Below, one piece after another: positions 47,006 to 55,530 of a DNA stretch of 64,000 nt. Within the stretch, counting starts at the first letter, position 1, and each line of letters begins with the position of its first letter. The notes beneath the pieces were generated by a model, which saw only the letters and a list, made by a program, of their open reading frames with translations, was not told where the DNA came from and made no database searches. Source of the DNA: Burkholderiaceae bacterium. GTDB lineage: Bacteria; Pseudomonadota; Gammaproteobacteria; Burkholderiales; Burkholderiaceae_C. The stretch covers positions 248,001 through 312,000 of the forward strand of contig JAHCKM010000005.1 of NCBI GenBank assembly GCA_026125795.1. Direction: 5' to 3'. The position numbers and the translations under genes are program-made.

Positions 47006-47713
47006 CTAGAACAGCTGCGCCAGGAACTGCAGGCTGCGCCCGTGCGCCAGCGCGGCGCTCGGCGCGTGGTACGAGCCGCGCGCCCAGCAGTTGAAGCCGT
47101 GCATTGCGCCGGGGTATACGTGCACGTCGGCCGGCTTGCCTTGCATCGCGCTGCGCACCTTGTCGACCGCGCTCATCGGGATGTGATCGTCGCGCTCGGC
47201 ATAGTGGAACTGCACCGGGCACTTGATGCCGGCGGCCTTGTCGAGCTGATCATGGATGCCGCCGCCGTAGTAGGCCACCGCGGCGTCGACGCCGGCCGTG
47301 GCGGCCGCCAGGAACGCGAGCCGTCCGCCCATGCAATAGCCGATGGCGCCCACTTGGCCCCCGTTGACCTCGAGGCGTGAGCGCAGCGCGGTCACCGTGG
47401 CCACCATGTCGAGCCCGAGCTCGGCTCCCTTGAGCTGTCCGGCCAGCTGGATGCCGCGTTGCCGATCGGCGCCCTCGTAACCGAGGTCGACCCGGCGTTC
47501 CGAGCGCCAGAAGATGTCGGGTGCGAGCACCACGAAGCCGTCGAGCGCGTACTGCTCGGCCACGGTGCGGATGTGATCGTTGACGCCGAAGATCTCCTGG
47601 AACAGCACCAGCCCCGGGCCTTTGCCGGCCGGCGGCGTGGCAAGGTAGGCATCGAAGAAGGCGCCGCCGGGCACGGCCACGGCGATCCATTCGGTCTTCA
47701 CGGGTGAGGCCAT
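47006..47713 (-). CDS. Dienelactone hydrolase family protein
   Basis: A 235-residue alpha/beta hydrolase of the dienelactone hydrolase family. The cysteine nucleophile lies in IGYCMGGRLAFL (near residue 123), and the late histidine in GAMHGFNCW. Carboxymethylenebutenolidase activity on dienelactone is the name-giving reaction, but many relatives have other roles and no aromatic pathway is next to it. ATG 47713 has GGAGAG upstream. It is downstream of ruvC, on a separate frame with a 36-base gap. Confidence 0.85.
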   Translation of the reverse strand: MASPVKTEWIAVAVPGGAFFDAYLATPPAGKGPGLVLFQEIFGVNDHIRTVAEQYALDGFVVLAPDIFWRSERRVDLGYEGADRQRGIQLAGQLKGAELGLDMVATVTALRSRLEVNGGQVGAIGYCMGGRLAFLAAATAGVDAAVAYYGGGIHDQLDKAAGIKCPVQFHYAERDDHIPMSAVDKVRSAMQGKPADVHVYPGAMHGFNCWARGSYHAPSAALAHGRSLQFLAQLF

Positions 47714-47749
47714 CGGGTGTCTCTCCGGTTGAGGGGCAATCCGTCAATG

Positions 47750-48298
47750 TCAATAGGTACGGCCGCGTTTGTACTGCGCATGCGCCTTGCGCGCCAGCGG
47801 CGCGGCGCGCGCGATGGCATCAAACGAATGCGCCGCGTGCGCATGCGTGATCGCCAACCCGAGCGCATCGGCGGCGTCCTTGCCGGGCTCCCGCGGCAGC
47901 GCCAGCAGCCGCGTGACCATGGTCTGGATCTGCGCCTTGGTGGCCAGGCCGTGGCCGACCACCGCCTTCTTCATCTGCAGCGCGGTGTACTCGGCCACCG
48001 GCAGGCCGCCGGCCACCAGCGCGGCCAGCGCAGCCCCGCGCGCCTGGCCGAGCAACAGCGTGCTCTGTGGATTGACGTTGACGAACACGATTTCGATCGA
48101 TGCCGCGTCGGGGCCGTAGCGCTTCACGATCTCGTTGACGCCTTCGAAGATCAGCTTCAGCCGCAACGGCAGCTCACCGCGCGGCGCCTCCAGGGTGCTG
48201 ATGGTGCCGCTGGCCACATACCGCAGTCGCGAACCTTGGCTTTCGACCACGGCGAAACCCGTTCGTTGCAGGCCGGGGTCGATACCGAGGATTCTCAT
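47750..48298 (-). CDS. ruvC: Crossover junction endodeoxyribonuclease RuvC
   Basis: A 182-residue Holliday-junction resolvase. Catalytic acidic residues are visible: Asp in [12 protein letters not shown] (residue 7), Glu in [12 protein letters not shown], and the Asp pair in [16 protein letters not shown]. It acts with RuvAB, which are not in the window. ATG 48298 gives the conserved MRILGIDPG; longer in-frame starts run into the repeat block upstream and are rejected. Confidence 0.95.
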   Translation of the reverse strand: MRILGIDPGLQRTGFAVVESQGSRLRYVASGTISTLEAPRGELPLRLKLIFEGVNEIVKRYGPDAASIEIVFVNVNPQSTLLLGQARGAALAALVAGGLPVAEYTALQMKKAVVGHGLATKAQIQTMVTRLLALPREPGKDAADALGLAITHAHAAHSFDAIARAAPLARKAHAQYKRGRTY

Positions 48299-48875
48299 GG
48301 CGTCGCGTCGCTGTCTGCTGCGGGCGAGCGAGCAAAGCCGCGGCCGGGTATGCACCGGCGCTCGGCTGCGGCAGCCCCTCGCTGCGCGAGGGGTTCCCTG
48401 CGGTCCTCGATCGCATGGCCCGCCGGGAAACTCCCTTCACTCCCTTCGGTCGTTCCGGTCAGACAGTCCCGGCGAGTCAGAAGTTGAAGCGCGCGCTGCG
48501 CGCGCGCGGCCATGCGCTCTGTGGTCCTCGGCGCCGCAGATGTCGCTGCCGGCGCACACCCGACCGCGGCTTTGCCGATGCACCGAGGTATTCCTCGAGC
48601 AACACCACGAGCGGTGCTCCGCGGTGGGCGGTACCCGGGGTGGGCGACTTGTGGGGCGGCGAGGAGCGGAGCGACGCAAGGGGGAGTCCGGACCCGCAGG
48701 GGCCGGACCGGCGAGAAGCCATGAAGCAGTGGCCCGTTCAGGGCCGCTGCGAGCGGCATCGCAGCCGCCCTTGTGGCGCGAGCACCGCAGCGAAGTCGGC
48801 CTGCAAGGCCGACCGACCCAGTAGGAGCCCACCCCGGGTACCGCCCGCCGCGCCGCGCATGTGCTGCAACCATCT
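48299..48875. repeat. 577-bp non-coding block with two long inverted repeats
   Basis: No convincing gene lies between ruvC and cdsA. The block holds two imperfect inverted repeats. Pair A: 48332-48359 and 48548-48575, 28 bp with three mismatches (core GCAAAGCCGCGG). Pair B: 48621-48645 and 48827-48851, 25 bp with one mismatch (core CCCACCCCGGGTACCGCCC). Between the arms of B are further short hairpins and GGAGCGGAGCGACGCAAGGGGG, the complement of the GC-rich repeat core. Long open frames on both strands here are an effect of base composition. Confidence 0.75.
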
Positions 48876-49841
48876 TCAGACCCGAAAGTACCACCGCGTC
48901 AGGTGAAAGAAGATTGGTGCCGCGAACGCCAGCGGCGCGATCCGGTCGAGCAGCCCCACCGCGCCGGTGAGAGCACTTGCGTTACCCCAAGACGCCACGC
49001 CCGCATCGCGCTTCAATGCGCGCATCACCAATTCGCCCAGCGTGCCCGCGCCGCCCGCGATGGCGCCGAGCACGAACGCCTGGAACGGCTTGAACGGCGA
49101 GATCCAGTACAACGCCGCGCCCACCACGCCGGCCACCGCCACGCCGATGAACCAGCCGCGCGCCGAGAAGCTGCGGTCGATGTGGCGCGCCGCCGGGATG
49201 CCGCGAAAGCGCCGGCTCATGCCCTCCTGCACGATCTGCGCGCAGGCGCAGACGACGACCAGGAAGAACAGCAGGAACGCGCCGCGGCCGTCGTAGCCGT
49301 GGAACTCCAGCAGCAACAGCGCCGGCGCGTGGCTCAGGCCGTAGACGCACACCATGATGCCCCACTGGATCTTGGCGTTGCGCTCGAGAAAACGCTGCGG
49401 GTCACCGGCCAGCGCGCTGATCACCGGAATGGCCAGGAACACGTAGACCGGGATGAACACGGTCAGCAGATCGAACCAGCGGCCGCCGGCAATCACGAAC
49501 TGCAGCGGCAGCACGACGAAGAACGCGATGATCAGGCCGCGATGGTCACCGCGGCGCGTGTGCATCAGCGTGATGAACTCGCGCAGCGCCAGGAACGACA
49601 CGATGCCGAACAGCAGCACCGCGCCGACCGCGCCCGACATCCACGACAGCCAGAACAGCACGGCGCCGACCCACACCGCGCGCAGGTCGCGGCCAAAGCG
49701 CTCGTGGCGCGCCTTTGAATCGTCCGCCATGTCGCGTAGCGACAACAGCGTCCACGCGACAGTGGCTGCGAGCAACGCGCCGAACACAATGACGAACAGC
49801 AGCGCCACCTGCTCGCCGACGGAGAGCGACCTCAGGTTCAT
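48876..49841 (-). CDS. cdsA: Phosphatidate cytidylyltransferase
   Basis: A 321-residue integral membrane protein with about eight helices. The CTP-transferase signature region is visible as GELVMRALKRDAG near residue 265, although the classical ending (KDFG...PGHGG) is modified; this divergent CdsA-like form occurs next to acyltransferases in Burkholderiales. It would convert phosphatidate and CTP to CDP-diacylglycerol. ATG 49841 overlaps the stop of the acyltransferase gene (ATGA), so the two lipid enzymes are translated together. Confidence 0.82.
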   Translation of the reverse strand: MNLRSLSVGEQVALLFVIVFGALLAATVAWTLLSLRDMADDSKARHERFGRDLRAVWVGAVLFWLSWMSGAVGAVLLFGIVSFLALREFITLMHTRRGDHRGLIIAFFVVLPLQFVIAGGRWFDLLTVFIPVYVFLAIPVISALAGDPQRFLERNAKIQWGIMVCVYGLSHAPALLLLEFHGYDGRGAFLLFFLVVVCACAQIVQEGMSRRFRGIPAARHIDRSFSARGWFIGVAVAGVVGAALYWISPFKPFQAFVLGAIAGGAGTLGELVMRALKRDAGVASWGNASALTGAVGLLDRIAPLAFAAPIFFHLTRWYFRV

Positions 49842-50458
49842 GGGGTCAGGGGCCGCAAGGCAACGACCGCGTCGCGTGCACGTTCGAGAAACTCGCGCTT
49901 GTCCTCGCCATCGATGCGCTGCAATGGCGCACCGAACGTCACCGTGCACAGGATCGGTACCGGCACGACCTCGCCCTTGGGCATCACGCGCTGCACGTTG
50001 TCGATCCACGCCGGGATCAGCTGCACCTGCGGGAACTGCTGAGCCAGGTGGTACAGCCCGCTCTTGAACGGCTGCGGCTCGCCCTTGTTGCTGCGCGTGC
50101 CTTCGGGAAAGATCACCAGCGAGTCGCCGTGGCTCAGCGCGTCGGCCAGCGGCTCGAGCGGATCCTGGTCGTCGGTTCTCTGCCGGCTGACATACACGGC
50201 ATGGAACACCTCGCGCGTGATCCAGTGCTTGAACGGTGTCGCGGTCCAATAGTCGCGTGCGGCGATCGGCCGCGTGGTGGCGCGCAGTTCACTCGGCAGC
50301 GCGGCCCAGATCAGCACCCAGTCGAAGTGGCTCTGGTGGTTGGCGAAGTAGATGCGCTGCTCGGCCTTCGGCGGACAGCCCTTCCAATGGCCTTGCGCGC
50401 CGGTGATCAGCCGGGCGAGAAACGACAGCAGATATCCGAACGCATCGGCGCGCGTCAT
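49838..50458 (-). CDS. 1-acyl-sn-glycerol-3-phosphate acyltransferase family (PlsC-like)
   Basis: A 206-residue acyltransferase with the catalytic HX4D box NHQSHFD (near residue 40) and the substrate motif FPEGTRSNKGE (near residue 117). PlsC-type enzymes make phosphatidate from lysophosphatidate at the inner membrane; the product would feed the CdsA-like enzyme encoded by the overlapping downstream gene. The ATG at 50458 gives the usual N-terminal hydrophobic segment (FGYLLSFLARLI). Confidence 0.88.
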   Translation of the reverse strand: MTRADAFGYLLSFLARLITGAQGHWKGCPPKAEQRIYFANHQSHFDWVLIWAALPSELRATTRPIAARDYWTATPFKHWITREVFHAVYVSRQRTDDQDPLEPLADALSHGDSLVIFPEGTRSNKGEPQPFKSGLYHLAQQFPQVQLIPAWIDNVQRVMPKGEVVPVPILCTVTFGAPLQRIDGEDKREFLERARDAVVALRPLTP

Positions 50459-50520
50459 GGGGCGCGATTGTCACCGAGCCGCGCGGTGGCGTTTTGGCTT
50501 CGGCCCGGCGCTACGCGCCT

Positions 50521-50572
50521 TCACATCGCTGCGCGATGTGAGCCTGCACCGCAATCGACCTGACGGTCGATT
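50521..50572. terminator. Two perfect hairpins downstream of the binding-protein gene
   Basis: TCACATCGC / GCGATGTGA (9-bp stem, 3-base loop, 50521-50541) and AATCGACC / GGTCGATT (8-bp stem, TGAC loop, 50553-50572) lie right after the stop of the minus-strand binding-protein gene. No T-tract follows, so this is a possible terminator or mRNA-stabilising structure rather than a classical terminator. Confidence 0.45.
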
Positions 50573-50573
50573 G

Positions 50574-51692
50574 TCAGCGCACGAACTTGCCGTCGAAGCG
50601 CACCTGCACCAGTTCGACGAAGCGGGAGGCGGCGATGCTGCCGGTCGTGAAATCGAGGTCGACGCCGGCCACGCGCATCTTCAGCGACCGCATCACCGCC
50701 AACAGTCGCGCACGCGAAAGCTCGCGGCCGGCGCGCTTGAGCGCCTCGACCATCACCTGCGCGTTGAGCCAGCCCTCGAAGCTGTAGTAGTTGGGATCGG
50801 CCTTGACCTGCTGCAACGCGCGATGGTAGGTCTGCAGGTCCTGATCGGCCTGCGCCCAGGGGTAGGGCACCACCTGCGCGATCGCCAGTCCGCGGGCCCG
50901 ATCGCCCAGCACCCTGGCCACCACCTCGCCCGAAACGATCGACATGCCGTAGAACATCGGATCGCTACCGGCGGCACGGACCGCGGGCATCAGGTCGGCC
51001 GGCTGGCGGCCGCTCAGGTACATGATCACCGCCTGCGGCTGACCGGACGCGAGCTCGCGCCCGACCAGCGCGGCATTGCTGCTGTCGCCCTTGACCGCAC
51101 CGGAGGCCACCGGCTTGAGCTGATGCGCCTGCAGCGCCTTGGTCACCAGCGCCAGCGCTTCCTGTCCGCCTGGGTTGTCCATGTGGGCGACGGCGAAGCG
51201 CGTGATGCCGATCGTCGTCAGCTGCCGCACCAGCACTTCGGCCTCGCGGCCCATGCTGGCGCGGATGAAGAAGCCGTTGCCGCCGGTTCTCTCGCGCGCC
51301 GAATCCGCGATCGCGTAGCCGCCGACGGAGGCACAGCCGTGATCGACGAGCAGCTTGCCCGCCGCGGCGGTGGTGCCCGAACCGACGCAGCCGAACATCG
51401 CGACCACGCCCTCGTCCAGCAGCTTCTTGTAGTTGGCCACGGCCTTGGGCGGCGCCAGCTCGTCGTCAAGTGTGACGAGGCGGATCTTGCGTCCCTGGAC
51501 ACCGCCTTGTGCGTTGACGCCATCGAAGGCGAGCTGCGCGCCCGAGATCATCGCTTTGATCGGGCCGCCGAGCGGGCCGCTGATCACGGCGCTCTGGCCG
51601 AGCACGATCTCGTTGGCTTCGGCGGCGTGAACGCCGCGCAGTCCACTGAATGCGACCGCGCCGATGGCGGCCGCCACTTGGCGTCTTTGCAT
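50574..51692 (-). CDS. Branched-chain amino-acid-type ABC substrate-binding protein (orphan)
   Basis: A 372-residue periplasmic binding protein of the Leu/Ile/Val (type I) family. A signal peptide (MQRRQVAAAIGAVAFSGL...) ends near AAEANE; the mature start IVLGQSAVISGPLGG, FGCVGSGTTAA, and the late SFEGWLNAQVMVEALKRAG fit the family. ATG 51692 follows GGAGGGGGA. No permease or ATPase genes are adjacent, so it either serves a transporter encoded elsewhere or has a sensory role. Such orphan binding proteins are numerous in Burkholderiales. The ligand is unknown. Confidence 0.87.
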   Translation of the reverse strand: MQRRQVAAAIGAVAFSGLRGVHAAEANEIVLGQSAVISGPLGGPIKAMISGAQLAFDGVNAQGGVQGRKIRLVTLDDELAPPKAVANYKKLLDEGVVAMFGCVGSGTTAAAGKLLVDHGCASVGGYAIADSARERTGGNGFFIRASMGREAEVLVRQLTTIGITRFAVAHMDNPGGQEALALVTKALQAHQLKPVASGAVKGDSSNAALVGRELASGQPQAVIMYLSGRQPADLMPAVRAAGSDPMFYGMSIVSGEVVARVLGDRARGLAIAQVVPYPWAQADQDLQTYHRALQQVKADPNYYSFEGWLNAQVMVEALKRAGRELSRARLLAVMRSLKMRVAGVDLDFTTGSIAASRFVELVQVRFDGKFVR

Positions 51693-51800
51693 CTGATGTC
51701 CCCCTCCGGGCAGCCCGCGCGGATGCGCTGTCTGCACTGCCGCGGCAGATTCTGCGAGGGCCGATGTACGGGCCGGCGCGCCAGCCGGCTCAAGTGTGAA

Positions 51801-53426
51801 TCAATGCCGGAAATGCCGCACGCCGGTAAACACCATCGCGATGCCGCGCTCGTCGGCCGCGGCGATCACCTCGGCATCGCGCATCGAGCCGCCCGGCTGG
51901 ATCACGCAGGCGGCGCCGGCGTCCACCACCACGTCGAGCCCGTCGCGAAACGGGAAGAACGCATCGCTGGCCACCGCCGCGCCTTGCAGCGACAGCCCCG
52001 CGTTGGCGGCCTTGATCGACGCGATGCGCGACGAGTCGACGCGGCTCATCTGTCCGGCGCCCACGCCGAGCGTCATGCCGCCTGCGCAGTAGACGATGGC
52101 GTTGCTCTTGACGAACTTGGCCACCTTCCACGCGAACATCAGGTCGTCAAGCTGCTGCGCCGAGGGCTGTGTCTTCGTCACGACCGTCAGCTCGTTGCGC
52201 TGCACGTTGCGCGCGTCGGCACTTTGCAGCAGCACGCCGCCGCCGACCCGTTTGAAATCGAGCGCGTTGCCTTGCGACGAGATCGGCACCTCGAGCAGTC
52301 GCACGTTGGCCTTGCTCGCGAACAACGCGCGCGCTTCCGGCGTGACGGCCGGCGCGATCAGCACCTCGACGAACTGCTTGTTGGCCTGGATCGCCTCGGC
52401 GGCCGCGCGGTCGAACGGCCGGTTGAACGCCACGATGCCGCCGTAGGCGCTGGTGGGGTCGGTCTTCCAGGCCTTGCCGTATGCCTCGGCGGCCGAGTCG
52501 CCCACGGCCACGCCGCATGGGTTGGCATGCTTGACGATCACGCACGCGGCCCGGTCAGGGCCGCCTCCTGCTCCCGGCGCATCGAAGCTCTTGACGCATT
52601 CCCACGCCGCGTCGGCATCGGCGATGTTGTTGTAGCTCAGCTCCTTGCCCTGGATCTGCTTCCATTGCGCCAGCGTGCCGGGCGCGGCGTCGCGCTCGCG
52701 GTAGAAGGCGGCGCTCTGGTGCGGGTTCTCGCCGTAGCGCAGGTCCTGCGTCTTGACCACCTGCAGGTTGAACACCGCGGGGTAGGGCTCGCGCTGCGGC
52801 GCCTGCTGCGGCTGGCCCTCGGCGCCGGCGGTCAGCGATCCGAGGTAGTTGGTGATCAGGCCGTCATAGGCGGCGGTGTGCGCGAACACCTTCTTCGCGA
52901 ACGCGAACTTCGTCGCCCGCGTCAGGCCTGCGGCGTCGAGCTCGGCCAGCACCTGCGCATAGTCGGCCGGGTCGATCACCACCGCCACGTCCTGCCAGTT
53001 CTTGGCCGCGGCGCGCAGCATCGCCGGGCCGCCGATGTCGATGTTCTCGATCGCCTGTTCCAGCGTGCAGCCTTCGCGCGCGACGGTCTGCGCAAACGGG
53101 TACAGGTTGATCACCAGCAGGTCGATGGTCGTGATGCCGTGTTCCTTCAACGCCGCCATGTGCGCTGGGTCGTCTCGCCGCGCCAGCAGGCCGCCGTGGA
53201 TGCGCGGGTGCAGCGTCTTCACGCGGCCATCGAGCATCTCGGGGAAACCGGTGACGTCGGACACTTCGGTCACGGCCACACCGGCGTCGGCCAGCAACCG
53301 CGCGGTTCCGCCGGTGGACAGAAGCTCGACGCCGCGCTCGCGCAACGCGCGCGCGAACTCGACGATGCCGGTCTTGTCGGAAACGGAGAGAAGTGCAGTC
53401 AAGCGGGTATTCACACGCAAGTGCAC
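51801..53426 (-). CDS. purH: Bifunctional AICAR formyltransferase / IMP cyclohydrolase
   Basis: A 541-residue enzyme that performs the last two steps of IMP synthesis. The N-terminal cyclohydrolase domain starts [18 protein letters not shown] with STGGTARLL; the C-terminal transformylase has [25 protein letters not shown] and [11 protein letters not shown]. Start GTG 53426 is the farthest in a short window; GTG 53414 is equally possible and gives a start closer to the family. It ends the dusB-fis-purH set, the conserved betaproteobacterial order. Confidence 0.96.
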   Translation of the reverse strand: MHLRVNTRLTALLSVSDKTGIVEFARALRERGVELLSTGGTARLLADAGVAVTEVSDVTGFPEMLDGRVKTLHPRIHGGLLARRDDPAHMAALKEHGITTIDLLVINLYPFAQTVAREGCTLEQAIENIDIGGPAMLRAAAKNWQDVAVVIDPADYAQVLAELDAAGLTRATKFAFAKKVFAHTAAYDGLITNYLGSLTAGAEGQPQQAPQREPYPAVFNLQVVKTQDLRYGENPHQSAAFYRERDAAPGTLAQWKQIQGKELSYNNIADADAAWECVKSFDAPGAGGGPDRAACVIVKHANPCGVAVGDSAAEAYGKAWKTDPTSAYGGIVAFNRPFDRAAAEAIQANKQFVEVLIAPAVTPEARALFASKANVRLLEVPISSQGNALDFKRVGGGVLLQSADARNVQRNELTVVTKTQPSAQQLDDLMFAWKVAKFVKSNAIVYCAGGMTLGVGAGQMSRVDSSRIASIKAANAGLSLQGAAVASDAFFPFRDGLDVVVDAGAACVIQPGGSMRDAEVIAAADERGIAMVFTGVRHFRH

Positions 53427-53448
53427 GGCTGCGCAGCAACCGTGTTCC

Positions 53449-53685
53449 CTATTTGATCAACTTGTGGTCGGTGAGCTTGCGCCGCAGCGTGTTGCGGTTG
53501 ATGCCGAGCCACTCGGCGGCTTTGCTCTGGTTGCCGTCGGCTTGGCGCATCACCACCTCGAGCAGTGGCTTTTCCACAGCGCTCATGATCATCTCGTGCA
53601 CACCGTTCGGCTGGGTGCCGCGCAGGTCGTCGAAGTAGCGCTGCAGCGTGTCGCGCACGCACTCCTCGAGGTGCCTTCTGCTCAT
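53449..53685 (-). CDS. fis: Fis family DNA-binding protein
   Basis: A 78-residue nucleoid-associated protein. The C-terminal helix-turn-helix [20 protein letters not shown] is the Fis signature; the N-terminal beta-hairpin of enterobacterial Fis is shortened, as in other betaproteobacteria. It bends DNA and tunes growth-linked transcription. ATG 53685 (ATGA) overlaps the end of a repeat-derived spacer frame that starts on the dusB stop. The ribosome site CGCGGAG lies inside the spacer. Confidence 0.93.
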   Translation of the reverse strand: MSRRHLEECVRDTLQRYFDDLRGTQPNGVHEMIMSAVEKPLLEVVMRQADGNQSKAAEWLGINRNTLRRKLTDHKLIK

Positions 53686-53750
53686 CGACGAGACTCCGCG
53701 CTGCGCGCTGCGATGCGAGCGCCCTTCGGGGCGGCCGGGCGGGGGCTCAT
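53682..53750 (-). other. GC-rich repeat element as open spacer frame, dusB-fis junction
   Basis: On the minus strand an ATG overlapping the dusB stop (ATGA at 53750) opens a 22-residue frame (MSPRPAAPKGARIAARSAES...) that ends on the TGA of the ATGA holding the fis start. ATGAGC is present at both edges. The sequence CCGCCCGGCCGCCCCGAAGG belongs to the repeat family. The geometry equals that of the dcw spacers although the operon is unrelated. Confidence 0.5.
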
Positions 53751-54787
53751 GCCGCGATGCTCAGAGAGTCGTCGTTGGCCGCTGTCGTTGCGGCCGGCAG
53801 CACGGCATGCCGTGCGCCCAGTTCATCGAAGAACGTGGCCACCGCCTCGACCTGCGCCGCGCAGCTGTCCAGCGTGTTCATCGCCGCGCGGAACGCCTCA
53901 CCGCCCGGCAGCGCACGCACGGCCCAACCGATGTGCTTGCGCGCGCTGCGCACGCCGGTGTACTCGCCGTGCAGCGCGTAGTGGTCGTGCAGGTGCTCGA
54001 GCAACCATGCACGCACGTCGGCCGTGGCCGGCGGCGGCAGCGGCCTGCCGGTGGTCAGTTCGTGCGCGATCTCGCGAAAGATCCACGGCCGGCCCTGCGC
54101 GGCCCGGCCGATCATCAGCGCGTCGGCGCCCGTGATGCGCAACACGTCGCGCGCCTTGGCCGCGCCATCGATGTCGCCGTTGGCCACCACCGGGATGCGC
54201 AGTGCCGCCTTCACCGCCGCGATGGTGTCGTACTCGGCGCGGCCGATGAATCCTTGCTCGCGCGTGCGCCCGTGCACGGTGACCATCGCCACGCCGGCAG
54301 ACTCGGCTGCGCGCGCCAGCGCCACTGCATTGCGCTCGGCTTCGCGCCGCCCGGTGCGCATCTTCAGCGTCACCGGCACACCGCGCGGCGCGCAGGCGGC
54401 GACCACCGACTCGACGATGGCCAGCGCCAGCGGCTCGTTGCTCATCAGCGCCGAGCCGGCAAACACGTTGCACACCTTCTTGGCCGGGCAACCCATGTTG
54501 ATGTCGATGATCTGCGCGCCTCGGTCGACGTTGTAGCGCGCGGCATCGGCCATCCCGGCCGGATCCACGCCGGCGATCTGCACCGCGATCGGCGCGCTCT
54601 CGCCGCTGTGGTCGGCACGGCGCGAGGTCTTGAGGCTGGCCCACAGCTCGCGCTTGGACGTGACCATCTCGCTCACCGCGTAGCCCGCGCCGAGGCGCCT
54701 GCAAAGCTGACGAAACGGCCGATCGGTGACACCGGCCATCGGCGCGACGAACAGGTTGTTCGGCAGCTCGATCGAGCCGATCTTCAT
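53747..54787 (-). CDS. dusB: tRNA-dihydrouridine synthase DusB
   Basis: A 346-residue FMN enzyme that reduces uridines in the tRNA D-loop. The TIM-barrel motifs are intact: NNLFVAPMAGVTDRPFRQL, the catalytic cysteine in DINMGCPAKKV (near residue 104), VTVHGRTREQGF, and GDIDGAAKARDVL with IGRAAQGRPW. ATG 54787 gives the family start MKIGSIELPN; longer starts overlap the divergent promoter region. It is the first gene before fis and purH, as in many proteobacteria. Confidence 0.95.
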   Translation of the reverse strand: MKIGSIELPNNLFVAPMAGVTDRPFRQLCRRLGAGYAVSEMVTSKRELWASLKTSRRADHSGESAPIAVQIAGVDPAGMADAARYNVDRGAQIIDINMGCPAKKVCNVFAGSALMSNEPLALAIVESVVAACAPRGVPVTLKMRTGRREAERNAVALARAAESAGVAMVTVHGRTREQGFIGRAEYDTIAAVKAALRIPVVANGDIDGAAKARDVLRITGADALMIGRAAQGRPWIFREIAHELTTGRPLPPPATADVRAWLLEHLHDHYALHGEYTGVRSARKHIGWAVRALPGGEAFRAAMNTLDSCAAQVEAVATFFDELGARHAVLPAATTAANDDSLSIAA

Positions 54788-54857
54788 GGGTGGTGGAAGC
54801 GGTGGGCGCGGCGGGGAGCCGGAGTATAGCGATGGCCCGTACCGATAATCGCCACCC

Positions 54858-54935
54858 ATGCGGCTCCCACGCTCGCTCGACACGCTGCCCCCCGATGACG
54901 CTTATCGGCGGCAGCGGGCCGCCGGGCCTTGCTGA
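54858..54935 (+). other. GC-rich repeat element as short leader frame before the YqaA-type gene
   Basis: An ATG at 54858 opens a 25-residue frame (MRLPRSLDTLPPDDAYRRQR...) through a repeat copy (CCCACGCTCGCTCGACACGC, then TGCCCCCCGAT); its TGA directly abuts the ATG of the membrane protein gene (TGAATG). A GATAAT about 15 bases upstream of the leader ATG could be its -10 box. Same arrangement as at 13.8 kb, with contact instead of overlap. Confidence 0.42.
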
Positions 54936-55421
54936 ATGGAAGCCTGGTTCGCGCACCTGCTGGAGGCGCTTGCGCTGCCCCGGTTCGGGCTCAGCACGGT
55001 GTTCGTGGTGTCGCTGGTGTCGGCGACGCTGCTGCCGCTGGGCAGCGAGCCGGCGGTGTTCGGGCTGGTGAAGCTCAACCCCGAGCTGTTCTGGCCCGCG
55101 GTACTCGTGGCCACGGTCGGCAACACGATCGGCGGTGCCATCAGCTACTGGATGGGTTACGGCGCCGAGCGGGCCTACGAACATGTGCGTCATCGCAAGC
55201 CGGCCGAGGTGCGCGCATTGCGCTGGCTCGAGCGCTTCGGCGCCAAGGCCTGCCTGCTGAGCTGGTTGCCTGCGGTGGGCGACCCGCTGTGTGCGGTGGC
55301 CGGCTGGCTGCGCTTTCCGTTCTGGCCCTGCGTGGTCTACATGGCGATCGGCAAGTTCCTGCGCTATCTCACGATGACGGCAGCGCTGCTGTGGGTGTTC
55401 CCCGGCCAGTTCAGCGTCTGA
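54936..55421 (+). CDS. YqaA/DedA-type membrane protein
   Basis: A 161-residue inner-membrane protein of the VTT/SNARE-associated (DedA-like) superfamily, YqaA subgroup. LGSEPAVFGLVKLNP, the glycine-rich GNTIGGAISYWMGYG and the later FGAKACLLSWLPAVGDPLCA with LPAVGDP are the family motifs. Related proteins act as lipid scramblases or flippases; the role of the YqaA group is not established. It is divergent from dusB. The start follows a short repeat-derived leader frame. Confidence 0.85.
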   Translation: MEAWFAHLLEALALPRFGLSTVFVVSLVSATLLPLGSEPAVFGLVKLNPELFWPAVLVATVGNTIGGAISYWMGYGAERAYEHVRHRKPAEVRALRWLERFGAKACLLSWLPAVGDPLCAVAGWLRFPFWPCVVYMAIGKFLRYLTMTAALLWVFPGQFSV

Positions 55422-55530
55422 CCGCCCACCCGTGATCCACGGGATCCGCGGGGCCACCGCTTCGGAGCCACAATGCGCGACCGTTTGAAACCATCGGCGG
55501 CGGTCACGAGCCGCGCGCCGGACGCGCACG

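Noticed and set aside
48135-48894. Long open frames on both strands in the block upstream of ruvC
   Set aside because: Open in several frames at once because stops are rare in GC-rich repeats; no ribosome site or motif. Treated as a repeat block.
50352-53456. 1034-codon open frame on the plus strand
   Set aside because: Antisense to the orphan binding protein and purH; no domain recognisable.
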